From WTGJ01 sp965237765 (GTDB taxonomy: Bacteria; Chloroflexota; Anaerolineae; Aggregatilineales; Phototrophicaceae), in NCBI GenBank assembly GCA_965237765.1, contig OZ250157.1, forward strand, positions 1,302,001 to 1,366,000: DNA of 64,000 nucleotides, read 5' to 3'. The number at the start of each line of letters is the position of its first letter. Position 1 is the stretch's first letter. Of the stretch, positions 16,176 to 24,302 are shown piece after piece. Position numbers and translations under genes: made by a program. The notes beneath the pieces were generated by a model that was not told where the DNA came from, ran no database searches, and saw only the letters and a program-made list of their open reading frames with translations.

Positions 16176-16204
16176 TTGGAAAAAAAATACTATCCTGTTA
16201 TAAT
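16176..16204 (+). promoter_or_regulatory. sigma-70-type promoter for the ABC substrate-binding protein gene
   Basis: TTGGAA (16176-16181), a 17-base spacer and a perfect TATAAT (16199-16204), inside an A/T-rich stretch unusual for this region. It lies about 70 bases before the ATG of the binding-protein gene. Confidence 0.7.
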
Positions 16205-16271
16205 TTCAAGGTGTGCTCGCGCGGGATGTCTGCGCGCGCGCCAGAACGCAAGATACAGCCTAGGAGGGCAG

Positions 16272-17870
16272 ATGATGAGAAAGAATGCGATGAGACTTTT
16301 GTTTGGGGCCCTGTTTTTGCTCCTGTTCGTTGGAATTGTTGGGGCGCAGGAGCCGGTATCCGGTGGCTCCCTGACCGTAGTGTTTTCTTCCGAGTGGGGC
16401 GTCTTGGACCCAGCCGCCAACACCAATACCTTTGGCCGCAACATCATGCAGTTCATATACGACCCCTTGTTGCGCAAGCATCCCACAACGGGGGATATCG
16501 GCCCCGGACTGGCGGAATCCTTCTCCTTCAGTGACGATGGCACGGTCATTACCCTGAACCTGCGCCAGGGCGTCACTTTTCATGATGGCACGCCCTTCAA
16601 CGCAGATGCGGTGCGCTTCTCCTTTGAGCGCATCAGCGATCCGGAACTGGCTTCGCCCTGGGCGGCCGCCATCGTCGGGCCGGTGGAGAGCATCGAGACG
16701 CCTGATGAGCACACCGTCGTGATGACCCTCAAAGAGCCCTTCGCTCCCTATCTCGATTCGCTGACGCAGATCGGCCTCGCGCCGGTTTCACCAGCGGCCG
16801 TGGCAGAGCATGGCGACGATTATGGGCTGAACCCCGTCGGCACCGGCCCCTTCCGCTTCGTCAGCACATCACCGGATGAAGAGGTCGTGATGGCGCGCAA
16901 CGAAGACTACAACTGGGCGCCGGATTATTATGACCATCAGGGCCCGGCCTATCTAGAAGAGTTGATCGCCCTCCATGTCGGCGAAGATAGCACCCGCATG
17001 GCGCTGGTGGAGACTTTCGAAGTTGACGTCGTCTACAGCCCGCTGGCGAGCCAGCTGCCGTTCTTCCAGGACGATCCGGATTTCTATGTGCCGACGGCCG
17101 CGCGCACCGGCGTGCCGCGCATCCTGGTGCTGAATACGGAACGTTTCCCCTTCGATGATGCGGCCACCCGCCGTGCCGTCGCCTGGGCAGTCGACCGCGA
17201 GCGTATCCTGCACGAAGTCTTCGGTAGCATCGGCGCCGTCCCGCAGGCCATCCTGACACCCGGTCTCTTCGGCTACTGGAACGCGGGTATGGACCAGTGG
17301 CCCGGCTACGATACCGGGATGGCGGCGTCCCTGCTGGCGGAAGCCGGCTGGGGTGATGCAGATGGCGATGGCATCCTGGATAAGGACGGACAAGCCTTCA
17401 GCATCACCTACGGCATCAGCCCGGGCTTCCCCTTCGACCAATATGGCCAGATCGTCGTCAATGACCTGACGCAGCTGGGCATCGAAATCACGGTGGAGAC
17501 GGAAGAAATCGGCGCTTACCTGGCCGATATGCGCGCTGGCAAGTGGGAACTCGCCGGCATGCTCTTCCCAGCGACCGACCCCGATGTCTTCAACATCATC
17601 GCGCATTCTTCCTCGATCGATGCGGCCTGGAATACCGCGCGCTTCAATAACGCGGAGGTGGATGGGCTCATCGAAGAGGGGCGGCGCACGTTGGATCTGG
17701 ACGCGCGAGCGGCCATCTACCATCGGATTCAGGAGATCATGCTCGACCAGATGCCCTATATCCCCTTCTACGTGATCGAGAACGCCTTCGTCGTCAATTC
17801 CCGCGTGCAGAACTTCCGCACCAACGCACAGGGCTTCTTCGATTTTTATGACACCTACGTCTCTGGCTGA
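16272..17870 (+). CDS. ABC transporter substrate-binding protein, family 5 (peptide/opine/nickel type)
   Basis: Extracytoplasmic binding protein of an Opp/Dpp-type importer. The N-terminus is a signal peptide (basic MRKNAMR then LLFGALFLLLFVGIVGA, cleavage near AQEP). SBP_bac_5 features follow: the LRQGVTFHDGTPFNADAV block, GTGPFRF, a RMALVETFEVDVVY segment, AVAWAVDRERI, and the C-terminal YHRIQEIMLDQMPYIPFY. A Ca-loop-like DADGDGILDKDG lies at about 389-400. ATG 16272 or 16275 follows TAGGAGGG. A 109-base gap with a strong hairpin separates it from the permease genes, as is usual where the binding protein is made in excess. Confidence 0.95.
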   Translation: MMRKNAMRLLFGALFLLLFVGIVGAQEPVSGGSLTVVFSSEWGVLDPAANTNTFGRNIMQFIYDPLLRKHPTTGDIGPGLAESFSFSDDGTVITLNLRQGVTFHDGTPFNADAVRFSFERISDPELASPWAAAIVGPVESIETPDEHTVVMTLKEPFAPYLDSLTQIGLAPVSPAAVAEHGDDYGLNPVGTGPFRFVSTSPDEEVVMARNEDYNWAPDYYDHQGPAYLEELIALHVGEDSTRMALVETFEVDVVYSPLASQLPFFQDDPDFYVPTAARTGVPRILVLNTERFPFDDAATRRAVAWAVDRERILHEVFGSIGAVPQAILTPGLFGYWNAGMDQWPGYDTGMAASLLAEAGWGDADGDGILDKDGQAFSITYGISPGFPFDQYGQIVVNDLTQLGIEITVETEEIGAYLADMRAGKWELAGMLFPATDPDVFNIIAHSSSIDAAWNTARFNNAEVDGLIEEGRRTLDLDARAAIYHRIQEIMLDQMPYIPFYVIENAFVVNSRVQNFRTNAQGFFDFYDTYVSG

Positions 17871-17901
17871 GGCAGCTCAGCTTTAACCCCGACTGGAGCT
17901 C

Positions 17902-17930
17902 GGTCGAGGCACCTTCACGGTGCCTTGGCC
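17902..17930 (+). terminator. 12-bp stem-loop between binding-protein and permease genes
   Basis: GGTCGAGGCACC (17902-17913) pairs along its full length with GGTGCCTTGGCC (17919-17930), allowing two G-U pairs, around a TTCAC loop. It probably acts as a partial terminator or 3'-protecting hairpin that lowers permease expression relative to the binding protein. Confidence 0.65.
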
Positions 17931-17979
17931 GGGCTCTTATCTCACTAACACTCGCCCGGCGAAATAGGAGCCCCGTGGC

Positions 17980-18972
17980 GTGACCGTATACCTCATCCGC
18001 CGCTTGCTGGCTTCCATCGTGATCCTGCTGGGCGTCAGCGTATTGATCTTCTTGATGATCCACCTGGTGCCAGGCGACCCGGTGGCCATCATGCTGCACG
18101 AGGTGAAATCCGGCCCCGGCGCCATCGAGGAGATGCGCCGTAACCTTGGCCTCGACCGGCCGCTCACCGAGCAATACCTCTTCTGGCTGCTCGGTAATGA
18201 TTATGTGCGGGTGGATACCGATGGCGATGAGGTGGCCGATTCTTTCGGCACGCGGCACGGCGTCCTGCGCGGCGATTTTGGCCGCTCCATCTTCAAGCGC
18301 GCGCAGGTGAGTGACATCATCGCCAGCAAGTTCCCCGCCACGCTCAAGCTGACGCTGGCGGCGCTGTTCTTCGCGCTGCCGGTTGGCCTCTTCGCCGGCA
18401 TCGTCTCCGCGGTGAAACGGGAGACGTTCTACGATTACACGACGATGCTCGGCGCGCTGGTGGGCGTTTCACTGCCGCCATTCTGGCTCGGCTTGATGCT
18501 GATGTATGCGTTCGGTGTGGAGTTGCGTTGGGTGCGCCCCTTCGTCGGCGATCGCGGTTGGATCACACTGATTCTGCCCACCATCACGCTGGCGGCGCCG
18601 ACGGTGGCCGTCATCGCGCGCCTTACACGCTCCAGCATGTTGAATGTGTTGGGCGAGGATTACGTCCGCACGGCGCGCGCCAAGGGGGTGCACGAGCGCC
18701 GCGTGCTGACGCGCCACGCCCTACACAACGCCATCATCCCCGTCCTCACCATCCTGGGTTTGCAATTCGGTTATTTGTTGGGTGGGGCGGTGATCGTGGA
18801 GACGGTGTTCGTTTTCCCGGGGCTGGGGCGCGAGGTGGTCACGGCGATCATCAACCGCGATTTCCCGCTGGTGCAGGGGGTGACGCTCTTCTCGGCGACG
18901 CTCTTCGTGATCATCAATTTCGCCGTCGATATGCTGTATACGGCAGTAGATCCGCGAATTCGCTATGCCTGA
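17980..18972 (+). CDS. ABC transporter permease, DppB/OppB-like
   Basis: 330 residues with a first helix in the YLIRRLLASIVILLGVSVLI N-terminus typical of DppB, the signature VPGDPVAIM, six predicted membrane segments, and the EAA-loop-like VRTARAKGVHERRVLTRHALHNA that docks on the ATPase. GTG start at 17980 with an AGGAG-type site. The insert around residues 67-90 (acidic, GDEVADSFGTRHG) is found in several Chloroflexota members. It overlaps the next permease by 8 bases. Confidence 0.95.
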   Translation: MTVYLIRRLLASIVILLGVSVLIFLMIHLVPGDPVAIMLHEVKSGPGAIEEMRRNLGLDRPLTEQYLFWLLGNDYVRVDTDGDEVADSFGTRHGVLRGDFGRSIFKRAQVSDIIASKFPATLKLTLAALFFALPVGLFAGIVSAVKRETFYDYTTMLGALVGVSLPPFWLGLMLMYAFGVELRWVRPFVGDRGWITLILPTITLAAPTVAVIARLTRSSMLNVLGEDYVRTARAKGVHERRVLTRHALHNAIIPVLTILGLQFGYLLGGAVIVETVFVFPGLGREVVTAIINRDFPLVQGVTLFSATLFVIINFAVDMLYTAVDPRIRYA

Positions 18973-19897
18973 GAGCGCGCCACGAAGGGCGCGGCGCGTG
19001 CGCCCGGTCGTCCAGACGCTGACCGTTCCCCACACGCAGAATCAGTGGTTCTTCATCCGCCGGCAATTGCAGCGAGACAAGGCGGCGCTGGCGGGCGGCG
19101 CGTTGCTCCTGGTGATCATCGCGCTGACTTCGCTGGCGGCTCTCGTCGCCCCTTATGACCCGCTGGAGCAAAGCACGGATAGCGCGGACCTGCTCACACC
19201 GCCCAGCGCGCAGCATTGGATGGGCACCGACGATTTGCGGCGCGATGTTCTATCGCGCGTGCTGCATGGCGGACGGACGACCATCAGCGTCGGCGTCATC
19301 TCCATCAGCGCGGCGGTCAGCGTCGGCTTGGTGCTGGGCTTGGTGTCCGGATATTTCGGCGGCTATGTCGATGATGTCATCAGCCGCCTCCTCGATGTCC
19401 TGTTGACGTTACCGGCGATCCTGTTGGCCATCGTCGTGATAACCATCCTCGGCGCAGGGCTGCAGAACGCGATGTTGGCCGTCGGCATCGCCAGCATGCC
19501 GGCCTTCGCGCGCCTGGTGCGCGGGGACACGCTGGTCGAGAAGAACAAGACCTATGTCGAAGGCTCGCGCGCGATGGGCGCCTCACACTGGCACATCATG
19601 TGGCAGCATATTCTGCCGAACGTGCTCTCGTCGGTGATCGTCGTCAGCACCCTGCGCGTCGCCAGCGCCATACAGATCGCCGCCGGGCTCAGCTTCCTCG
19701 GGCTTGGCGCGCAGATTCCCCACCCCGAATGGGGGGCGATGCTCAGCCTGGGCCGCAATTACATGCGCTCCGGCCAATGGTGGATGACCGTCTTCCCCGG
19801 CCTGGCGATTTTCATCACCGTGATGTGCATCAATTTGCTCGGGGATGGGCTGCGAGACGCCCTGGACCCGCGCTTGCGAGGGACGGATGGCGCATAG
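18965..19897 (+). CDS. ABC transporter permease, DppC/OppC-like
   Basis: 310 residues. The N-terminal cytoplasmic segment is followed by a first helix, APYDPLEQ and HWMGTDDLRRDVLSRVLHGG, all typical of DppC, then the EAA-loop-like VEGSRAMGASHWHIMWQHILPN and a C-terminal NLLGDGLRDALDPRLRG. Start overlaps the upstream permease stop, so both are coupled. No DppD/DppF ATPase gene follows; the next gene is an oxidoreductase. The complete importer must borrow ATPases from elsewhere in the genome. Confidence 0.95.
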   Translation: MPESAPRRARRVRPVVQTLTVPHTQNQWFFIRRQLQRDKAALAGGALLLVIIALTSLAALVAPYDPLEQSTDSADLLTPPSAQHWMGTDDLRRDVLSRVLHGGRTTISVGVISISAAVSVGLVLGLVSGYFGGYVDDVISRLLDVLLTLPAILLAIVVITILGAGLQNAMLAVGIASMPAFARLVRGDTLVEKNKTYVEGSRAMGASHWHIMWQHILPNVLSSVIVVSTLRVASAIQIAAGLSFLGLGAQIPHPEWGAMLSLGRNYMRSGQWWMTVFPGLAIFITVMCINLLGDGLRDALDPRLRGTDGA

Positions 19898-19923
19898 GAT
19901 GCGGGCTGCATGAGAGGCGGGGT

Positions 19924-20955
19924 ATGAAATTCATCTTTGGCGCCAAGCCGAAAGCGCCCATCACCAACTTCACGCGGCTCGTGCAGCTGGGCGAAAGCCT
20001 CGGCTATGACGCCGCTTGGATCCCCGATCAGACCTTCTTCCCGGACCCTTTCGTGACGCTGGCCGTCGTCGCCAGCCAGACCGAGCGCATCGAGCTGGTC
20101 ATTGGCGTCGCCAATCCTTATACGCGCCACCCTGTGCAGGTCGCCCGCGCGGCCGCCACCCTGGATGATCATTGCCCCGGCCGGGTCGCCCTCGGTTATG
20201 GCGCCGGCAACCGGCGCGAGCTGATCGTACCGCTCGGCGGCGAGCAGGAGCAGGCGGCCGCCCACTGTCGCGAGGCGCTGCAGCTGTGCCGTCGCTTGTT
20301 GCGCGGGGAATTCCTGCACCACCGCGGGGAGCACTTCATCGCCGATGGCGTCGAGCTGGAGATGGCGCCGCATCCGGATGTGCCGCTCTATCTGGCGGCG
20401 CGCGGCCCGCTGGTCTTGCAGGTGGCCGGCGAGCTTGCCGACTGCGCGGTGATCGGCGCGTTATTGGATGAGGGGGCGCTCGCTTGGTCGCTGGAACAGG
20501 TCGCCATCGGGGCGCAAAAGAGCGGCCGCAACCTGGAAGAAATCGGGCGGATGATCTGGATCACCTGCCACATCACCGAGGACGCGCCGCAGTCTTACGG
20601 CCGCAAAGGGACGGCACGCGCCTGGCTGGATCATTGCCGCCCTTCGGCCGCGCATATCCTGGCCGGGGCGCCGCCCGCCGTCTTTGAAGCGTTGCGCTTG
20701 ACGGATCGCTTTCGCGATGAATTGAAAGCAGTTTATGGGGAGCGCGGCAGCGATGGGGCCGCCTCGCTCGTCTCCGATGATCTGGTGCAGCGCTTGATGG
20801 CGATCGGCCGCCCGGAGGAGGTCGCGGCGCAGCTGCAGGCGGCAATCGATACGGGCATCAACGAGATCGGCATCCTCGTCAATGCGCCGACCGTCGCTGA
20901 ATCCGAAGCGGCGATTCAACGCTTCGCCGATGAGGTGATGCCGCGCCTGTGCTAA
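19924..20955 (+). CDS. LLM-class flavin-dependent oxidoreductase (luciferase-like, F420 or FMN)
   Basis: A TIM-barrel member of the bacterial luciferase-like superfamily. It has GYDAAWIPDQTFFPDPF near the start, the cofactor-binding IGVANPYTRHPVQVARAAAT and LGYGAGNRRE, and the C-terminal IGRPEEVAAQLQAAI and INEIGIL. These fit the methylenetetrahydromethanopterin-reductase-like branch; cofactor F420 versus FMN cannot be decided here. It lies 26 bases after the permease gene, so it is probably part of the importer operon and acts on the imported compound. A paralogue lies at 25639-26643. About residues 223-233 (SYGRKGTARAW) look like a degenerate repeat unit. Confidence 0.92.
   Translation: MKFIFGAKPKAPITNFTRLVQLGESLGYDAAWIPDQTFFPDPFVTLAVVASQTERIELVIGVANPYTRHPVQVARAAATLDDHCPGRVALGYGAGNRRELIVPLGGEQEQAAAHCREALQLCRRLLRGEFLHHRGEHFIADGVELEMAPHPDVPLYLAARGPLVLQVAGELADCAVIGALLDEGALAWSLEQVAIGAQKSGRNLEEIGRMIWITCHITEDAPQSYGRKGTARAWLDHCRPSAAHILAGAPPAVFEALRLTDRFRDELKAVYGERGSDGAASLVSDDLVQRLMAIGRPEEVAAQLQAAIDTGINEIGILVNAPTVAESEAAIQRFADEVMPRLC
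20593..20621 (-). repeat. degenerate dispersed-repeat unit inside LLM oxidoreductase gene
   Basis: TCTTACGGCCGCAAAG followed shortly by GGCACGCGC matches the reverse-oriented unit with several changes. It is in frame. It may be a decayed insertion or a chance match. Confidence 0.45.
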
Positions 20956-20999
20956 TCTCACCTGCGCGCGTGATCCCTCCCCGCCAGCCCCAACAGAAA

Positions 21000-21031
21000 G
21001 CCACCGCTCGCAATGAGCGGTGGCTCTTTTT
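21000..21031. terminator. bidirectional intrinsic terminator
   Basis: GCCACCGCTC (21000-21009), loop GCAAT, GAGCGGTGGC (21015-21024), then TCTTTTT. On the opposite strand the same stem is followed by TTTCTGTT. It sits between the convergent LLM operon (plus) and the peptide cassette (minus) and can end both. Confidence 0.9.
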
Positions 21032-21051
21032 CCTCTTCGAGCTTCTAGCTG

Positions 21052-21546
21052 TTACGGCGACGAAGTCGGCTCTGGCGAGAGAGTGCTCTCCCAAATACCC
21101 GCGCGATTCGTTGCAGGCACCCCTCCTGAAGGTTTCGGCGGCTGGACAGGTTTTGGTGGATAGGGTATCGGAAAACCGCAGAGACGAAATTCTGGCTGCA
21201 TTACAACCGCGACCCAACTCGCCTCAGCAGGGGGAAGAAAATAGAAGAAATCCCAAAAAAGACCACCATTCTCCCAAGTAGCGCAGGGCGCGTCTGGGTA
21301 GGACTCCGCATATGCTGGATACGATCCTGGGCTATATTCAAATGGTGACATTGATTTCTCTGGGAAGAACAACGGTTGATCGACATGCGGCGGTGGCACT
21401 TGCCCAAGCGGGAATGAAGTCAGCGTCGGTGTCGCAAGCGGTGTGGAAGTACCAATGATAACCCCGAAAAGAACGTAACCAACCACCGATACAGCCATTA
21501 CCGAGAAAAGCAAAAGCAGCAGGCCAACCTCTTTTTTGCCAAACAT
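21052..21546 (-). CDS. membrane-anchored partner protein of the cysteine-rich peptide (cassette 1)
   Basis: 164 residues. One N-terminal membrane anchor (about 8-32) is followed by a Thr/Pro linker and a short domain. That domain reads YPAYAESYPDAPCATWENGG, then a hydrophobic Trp/Phe stretch, then RLCGFPIPYPPKP, and ends in a Pro/Ser tail. The same domain, with both cysteines kept, is in the lipoprotein at 51703-52119, and each follows a cysteine-rich exported peptide gene. No known family is recognised. I infer an envelope-displayed protein that works with the peptide (immunity, receptor, chaperone or joint effector are all open). It starts 12 bases after the peptide gene, so they form one transcript ending at the terminator near 21000. 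Confidence 0.75.
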   Translation of the reverse strand: MFGKKEVGLLLLLFSVMAVSVVGYVLFGVIIGTSTPLATPTLTSFPLGQVPPPHVDQPLFFPEKSMSPFEYSPGSYPAYAESYPDAPCATWENGGLFWDFFYFLPPAEASWVAVVMQPEFRLCGFPIPYPPKPVQPPKPSGGVPATNRAGIWESTLSPEPTSSP

Positions 21547-21558
21547 GGATACCCTTTC

Positions 21559-21816
21559 TTATGGGCTACAGTTTGAACTGAGGCATGGTTTATAAGCTGC
21601 ATGGCCACAAGGAGACTGATCGTAACACCAACATGTCCAGTATCCGCTTCCGGTTTCATAGTTCGTCGTAACAAAAACCAGAGTACAACGAATGGCGCTA
21701 CCACCAGGACCGCCTGGATCAAGCGCTTTTGTCTTCACTTGCGCGAAAACCACTGCTGCTGAAATCGCAGACAGCAACAACACAACCACCAACAATCCCA
21801 AAGCTAAACGCTTCAT
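21559..21816 (-). CDS. cysteine-rich exported small protein (cassette 1)
   Basis: 85 residues. The signal peptide is MKRLALGLLVVVLLLSAISA with likely cleavage after about 24-26 (VVFAQ). The mature part of about 60 residues has six cysteines (44, 62, 64, 70, 78, 83) with IRCT, then GYWTCWC, CGHAA and KPC. The start at 21816 is chosen because AGGGAGG lies 7 bases upstream; the frame is open to 21846. The same order of IRCT ... GY(W/F) ... TCW ... C ... CG.A ... PC recurs in the peptide at 51410-51694. Even cysteine number and export suggest disulphide bonding outside the membrane. No family recognised. Confidence 0.75.
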   Translation of the reverse strand: MKRLALGLLVVVLLLSAISAAVVFAQVKTKALDPGGPGGSAIRCTLVFVTTNYETGSGYWTCWCYDQSPCGHAAYKPCLSSNCSP

Positions 21817-21847
21817 GAGAAACCTCCCTTTCATTGATGCCCACACT

Positions 21848-21853
21848 ATTATA
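21848..21853 (-). promoter_or_regulatory. -10 element for peptide cassette 1
   Basis: TATAAT on the minus strand, 31 bases before the peptide ATG, in an A/T-rich window. The -35 region at 16-17 bases (TTATCG or GTTATC) is weak. Confidence 0.5.
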
Positions 21854-21969
21854 TCGTGGATGTACTGAACGATAACTCATTGGTATTGAGCCGCCGAAGT
21901 AAAATACAGCGAAATCGGCGGCATATTAGGGCTTTTTTGAAATGAGCGGCGCGCTCCCCTCGCGCGGCT

Positions 21970-23064
21970 CTAATCCACGATGCGCAACTCACGCGGGAAG
22001 TGATTCAGCCTTTCGGCGCCGGTCGCGGTCACGGCGACGATGTCCTCAATCCGCACGCCATATTTACCCGCCAGGTAGATGCCCGGCTCGATGCTGAAGG
22101 TCATCCCTTCTTCCAGGACGGTCGTATCCCCCTGCACGAGGTAGGGGTATTCGTGGCCATCGAGGCCGATGCCGTGGCCGGTGCGGTGCAGGAAGGCGGG
22201 CCCGTAGTCCTGCGCGGTGATGTAATCGCGCGCGACGGAATCGATCTGCGCGGTCGTCACCCCGGGGCGGACCGCTTCGAAGGCGAGTTGCTGGGCTTCC
22301 TGGGTGATCTGGTAGATGCGGCGGAACTCAGGAGGCGGCTCGCCGACATGGAAGCTGCGCGTGATGTCGGAACGGTAGCCGCGCCAGCCGCCGCCAAAAT
22401 CGATGACGATGGCATCACCTTTGGCCAGGCGCCGCTCACTCGTCTTGTGGTGCGGCGAAGCGCTATTCGGCCCCGCGCCGACGATGCCACCGCCGCTCAG
22501 CTCCAACCCGCGCTCCGCCAGGCCGCGGTGCAGGAAGCGGAGCACTTCCAGCTCCGTTTTGCCGACGATGGGCTGGGATAGCAGGGAGGCGAGCGCGTCT
22601 TCGGTCTTCGCCGCGGCATCGCGCAGGGCATCGATTTCAGAGGCGGTCTTGACCATACGGATGCGGGCCAGGACGTGGTTGCCTTCCAGCCAGCTGGCGC
22701 CAGCCAGGGCGGCCTGCAGGCGCAGGGTGAAGACGGTGTGCAATTGGTCGGCGATGGCGATCGTTTGCCCCGCGCCAGCGCCGACGACTTCGCGGACTTT
22801 CGCCACCGGGTCTTCGGTTTCTTCCCAGCCGATCAGGTCAAAGAAGCTCGCATAGGGCTGGAAGACGGGGATTTCGAAGGCGGGGACGACCATCTTCGCG
22901 CGCCCTTCGCGCGGCAGCAGGAAGAGCGCCAACCGTTCGCTGGGCCGTTTGGTGAAGCCGATGAGGTAGAGCAAGTCGGTGGAATGCGAGGCAAAGAGCC
23001 AGTCGCAACCCGCCGCCGCCAGCGCGCCCTGGGCGCGCGCGCAACGTTCCGCATATTCGTTCAT
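21970..23064 (-). CDS. M24 family metallopeptidase (Xaa-Pro aminopeptidase-like)
   Basis: 364 residues with a creatinase-type N-terminal domain and a pita-bread C-terminal domain. Metal ligands are visible as IDFGG (first Asp), SDITRSF (second Asp), HRTGHGIGLDGHE (His), SIEPGIY (Glu) and VRIEDIV (Glu). It could hydrolyse Xaa-Pro dipeptides or another amide. Start overlaps the upstream M24 stop (TGATG). It is the last gene of the seven-gene minus-strand operon running from 30097. A close paralogue is at 32330-33460. Confidence 0.92.
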   Translation of the reverse strand: MNEYAERCARAQGALAAAGCDWLFASHSTDLLYLIGFTKRPSERLALFLLPREGRAKMVVPAFEIPVFQPYASFFDLIGWEETEDPVAKVREVVGAGAGQTIAIADQLHTVFTLRLQAALAGASWLEGNHVLARIRMVKTASEIDALRDAAAKTEDALASLLSQPIVGKTELEVLRFLHRGLAERGLELSGGGIVGAGPNSASPHHKTSERRLAKGDAIVIDFGGGWRGYRSDITRSFHVGEPPPEFRRIYQITQEAQQLAFEAVRPGVTTAQIDSVARDYITAQDYGPAFLHRTGHGIGLDGHEYPYLVQGDTTVLEEGMTFSIEPGIYLAGKYGVRIEDIVAVTATGAERLNHFPRELRIVD

Positions 23065-24272
23065 CAGAATTCAGCGATGTACAGCTCTTTGGGGAAAAGG
23101 CTGAGGATTTCGCAGCCGTCTTGGGTAACCAGGAGGATATCCTCCAGCGCGAAATTGCCGATGACGTGCTCCGGCCGGTCCCAGTAGATCGGCTCGACGG
23201 TGAGCACCATATTGGGCTGGATGACCAGGTTGCTGCCTTTGGCGAGCGAGGGCGGCTCGTGGACATCGAGGCCCAGCCCGTGGCCGACGCGTTCCAGGCC
23301 GGGGACGTGTTCTTTCATGCCATGTTCCATGAGTACGTTGTAGCAAGCGGCGAAGATCTCGTGCGCGGTGGCGCCCGGCTTGACGGCAGCGACGCCGGCC
23401 TTTTGCGCGGCGAGGTTGGCATCGAAGAAGCGGCGCTGCTCGGCGCTCGGCTCACCCATGGAGGCCATGCGCATGTAATCCGACCAGTAGTAGTGGTAAT
23501 TGGCGCCAGCATCGACGACGATCAGCTCGCCGGGCTGGATCGCGCGTTCGAAGGGCTCGACGTTTACCATGCCGTATTTCTCCACGCCAGAGCGCACCAT
23601 GATGAAGCCGGGCATCTCGCCAGTTTGCAGGACCATCTCGGAGAGGAGCAGGCTGCCCAGTTCGCGCTCGGTCATGCCGGGGCGTAGCTCGGCGAAAGCG
23701 CGTTCGTAGGCGCGCGTCGTCGCATCGGCGGCTTTGCGGAGCTTCTCGACTTCGCGCGGTGATTTGATCATGCGCAGTTCCCACATCAGCGGGCCGACAT
23801 CGACGAAGGTGGCCTTGCTGAAACGGCCGGTCAGGTCCTGTAAATCCGCCTGCGACATGGCGATGCGCTGCCCATAACCCAGCTCGAGGCCAATCGTGCC
23901 ATCCGCCACGCCGAGCTGTTCGCAGGCATCGTAAATTGCCGTCAGCGGGTCGGGCGCGGCGTCGGCAATGCGCCAGCCGCCCCAGGGGCGCACCTCTTCG
24001 ATCCATGAGGATTCATAAGCGACATCGAAAAGGCTTTCGGCGACGACGCTGATGACGGGCTTGCTGTTGTCCTGCGGCACGATGATGCCCAGCGGGCGAT
24101 GCTTCGAATTCCAGCCGATGGTGCGGATGCCGGAGAAATAGATGCCATTTTCTTTGGCGGTGAGGATGATGACGTCGATGCCGCGCGCGGCCATCCGTTC
24201 GCGCGCGCGTTCGACGCGGCTCAGGTATTCCTCGGTCGGAAACATGGCGTAGTTGGGTTCACGGTGAGACAT
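23064..24272 (-). CDS. M24 family hydrolase, second subtype (creatinase/DddP-like)
   Basis: 402 residues. It has the M24 fold but a different subtype from its neighbours: FSGIRTIGWNSKHRPLGI in the N-terminal domain, MVNVEPFERAIQPGELIVVDAGANYHYYWSDYMR (Asp ligands, in two blocks), VGHGLGLDVHEPP (His), LTVEPIYW (Glu) and the final Glu in FALEDILLV. M24 members of this length include prolidases, creatinases and DMSP lyase DddP; the sequence alone does not choose. It is coupled to the following M24 gene by TGATG. Confidence 0.88.
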   Translation of the reverse strand: MSHREPNYAMFPTEEYLSRVERARERMAARGIDVIILTAKENGIYFSGIRTIGWNSKHRPLGIIVPQDNSKPVISVVAESLFDVAYESSWIEEVRPWGGWRIADAAPDPLTAIYDACEQLGVADGTIGLELGYGQRIAMSQADLQDLTGRFSKATFVDVGPLMWELRMIKSPREVEKLRKAADATTRAYERAFAELRPGMTERELGSLLLSEMVLQTGEMPGFIMVRSGVEKYGMVNVEPFERAIQPGELIVVDAGANYHYYWSDYMRMASMGEPSAEQRRFFDANLAAQKAGVAAVKPGATAHEIFAACYNVLMEHGMKEHVPGLERVGHGLGLDVHEPPSLAKGSNLVIQPNMVLTVEPIYWDRPEHVIGNFALEDILLVTQDGCEILSLFPKELYIAEF

Positions 24273-24302
24273 GCAAAATCTCCTCTCTTTTTTCCGAACG
24301 AA

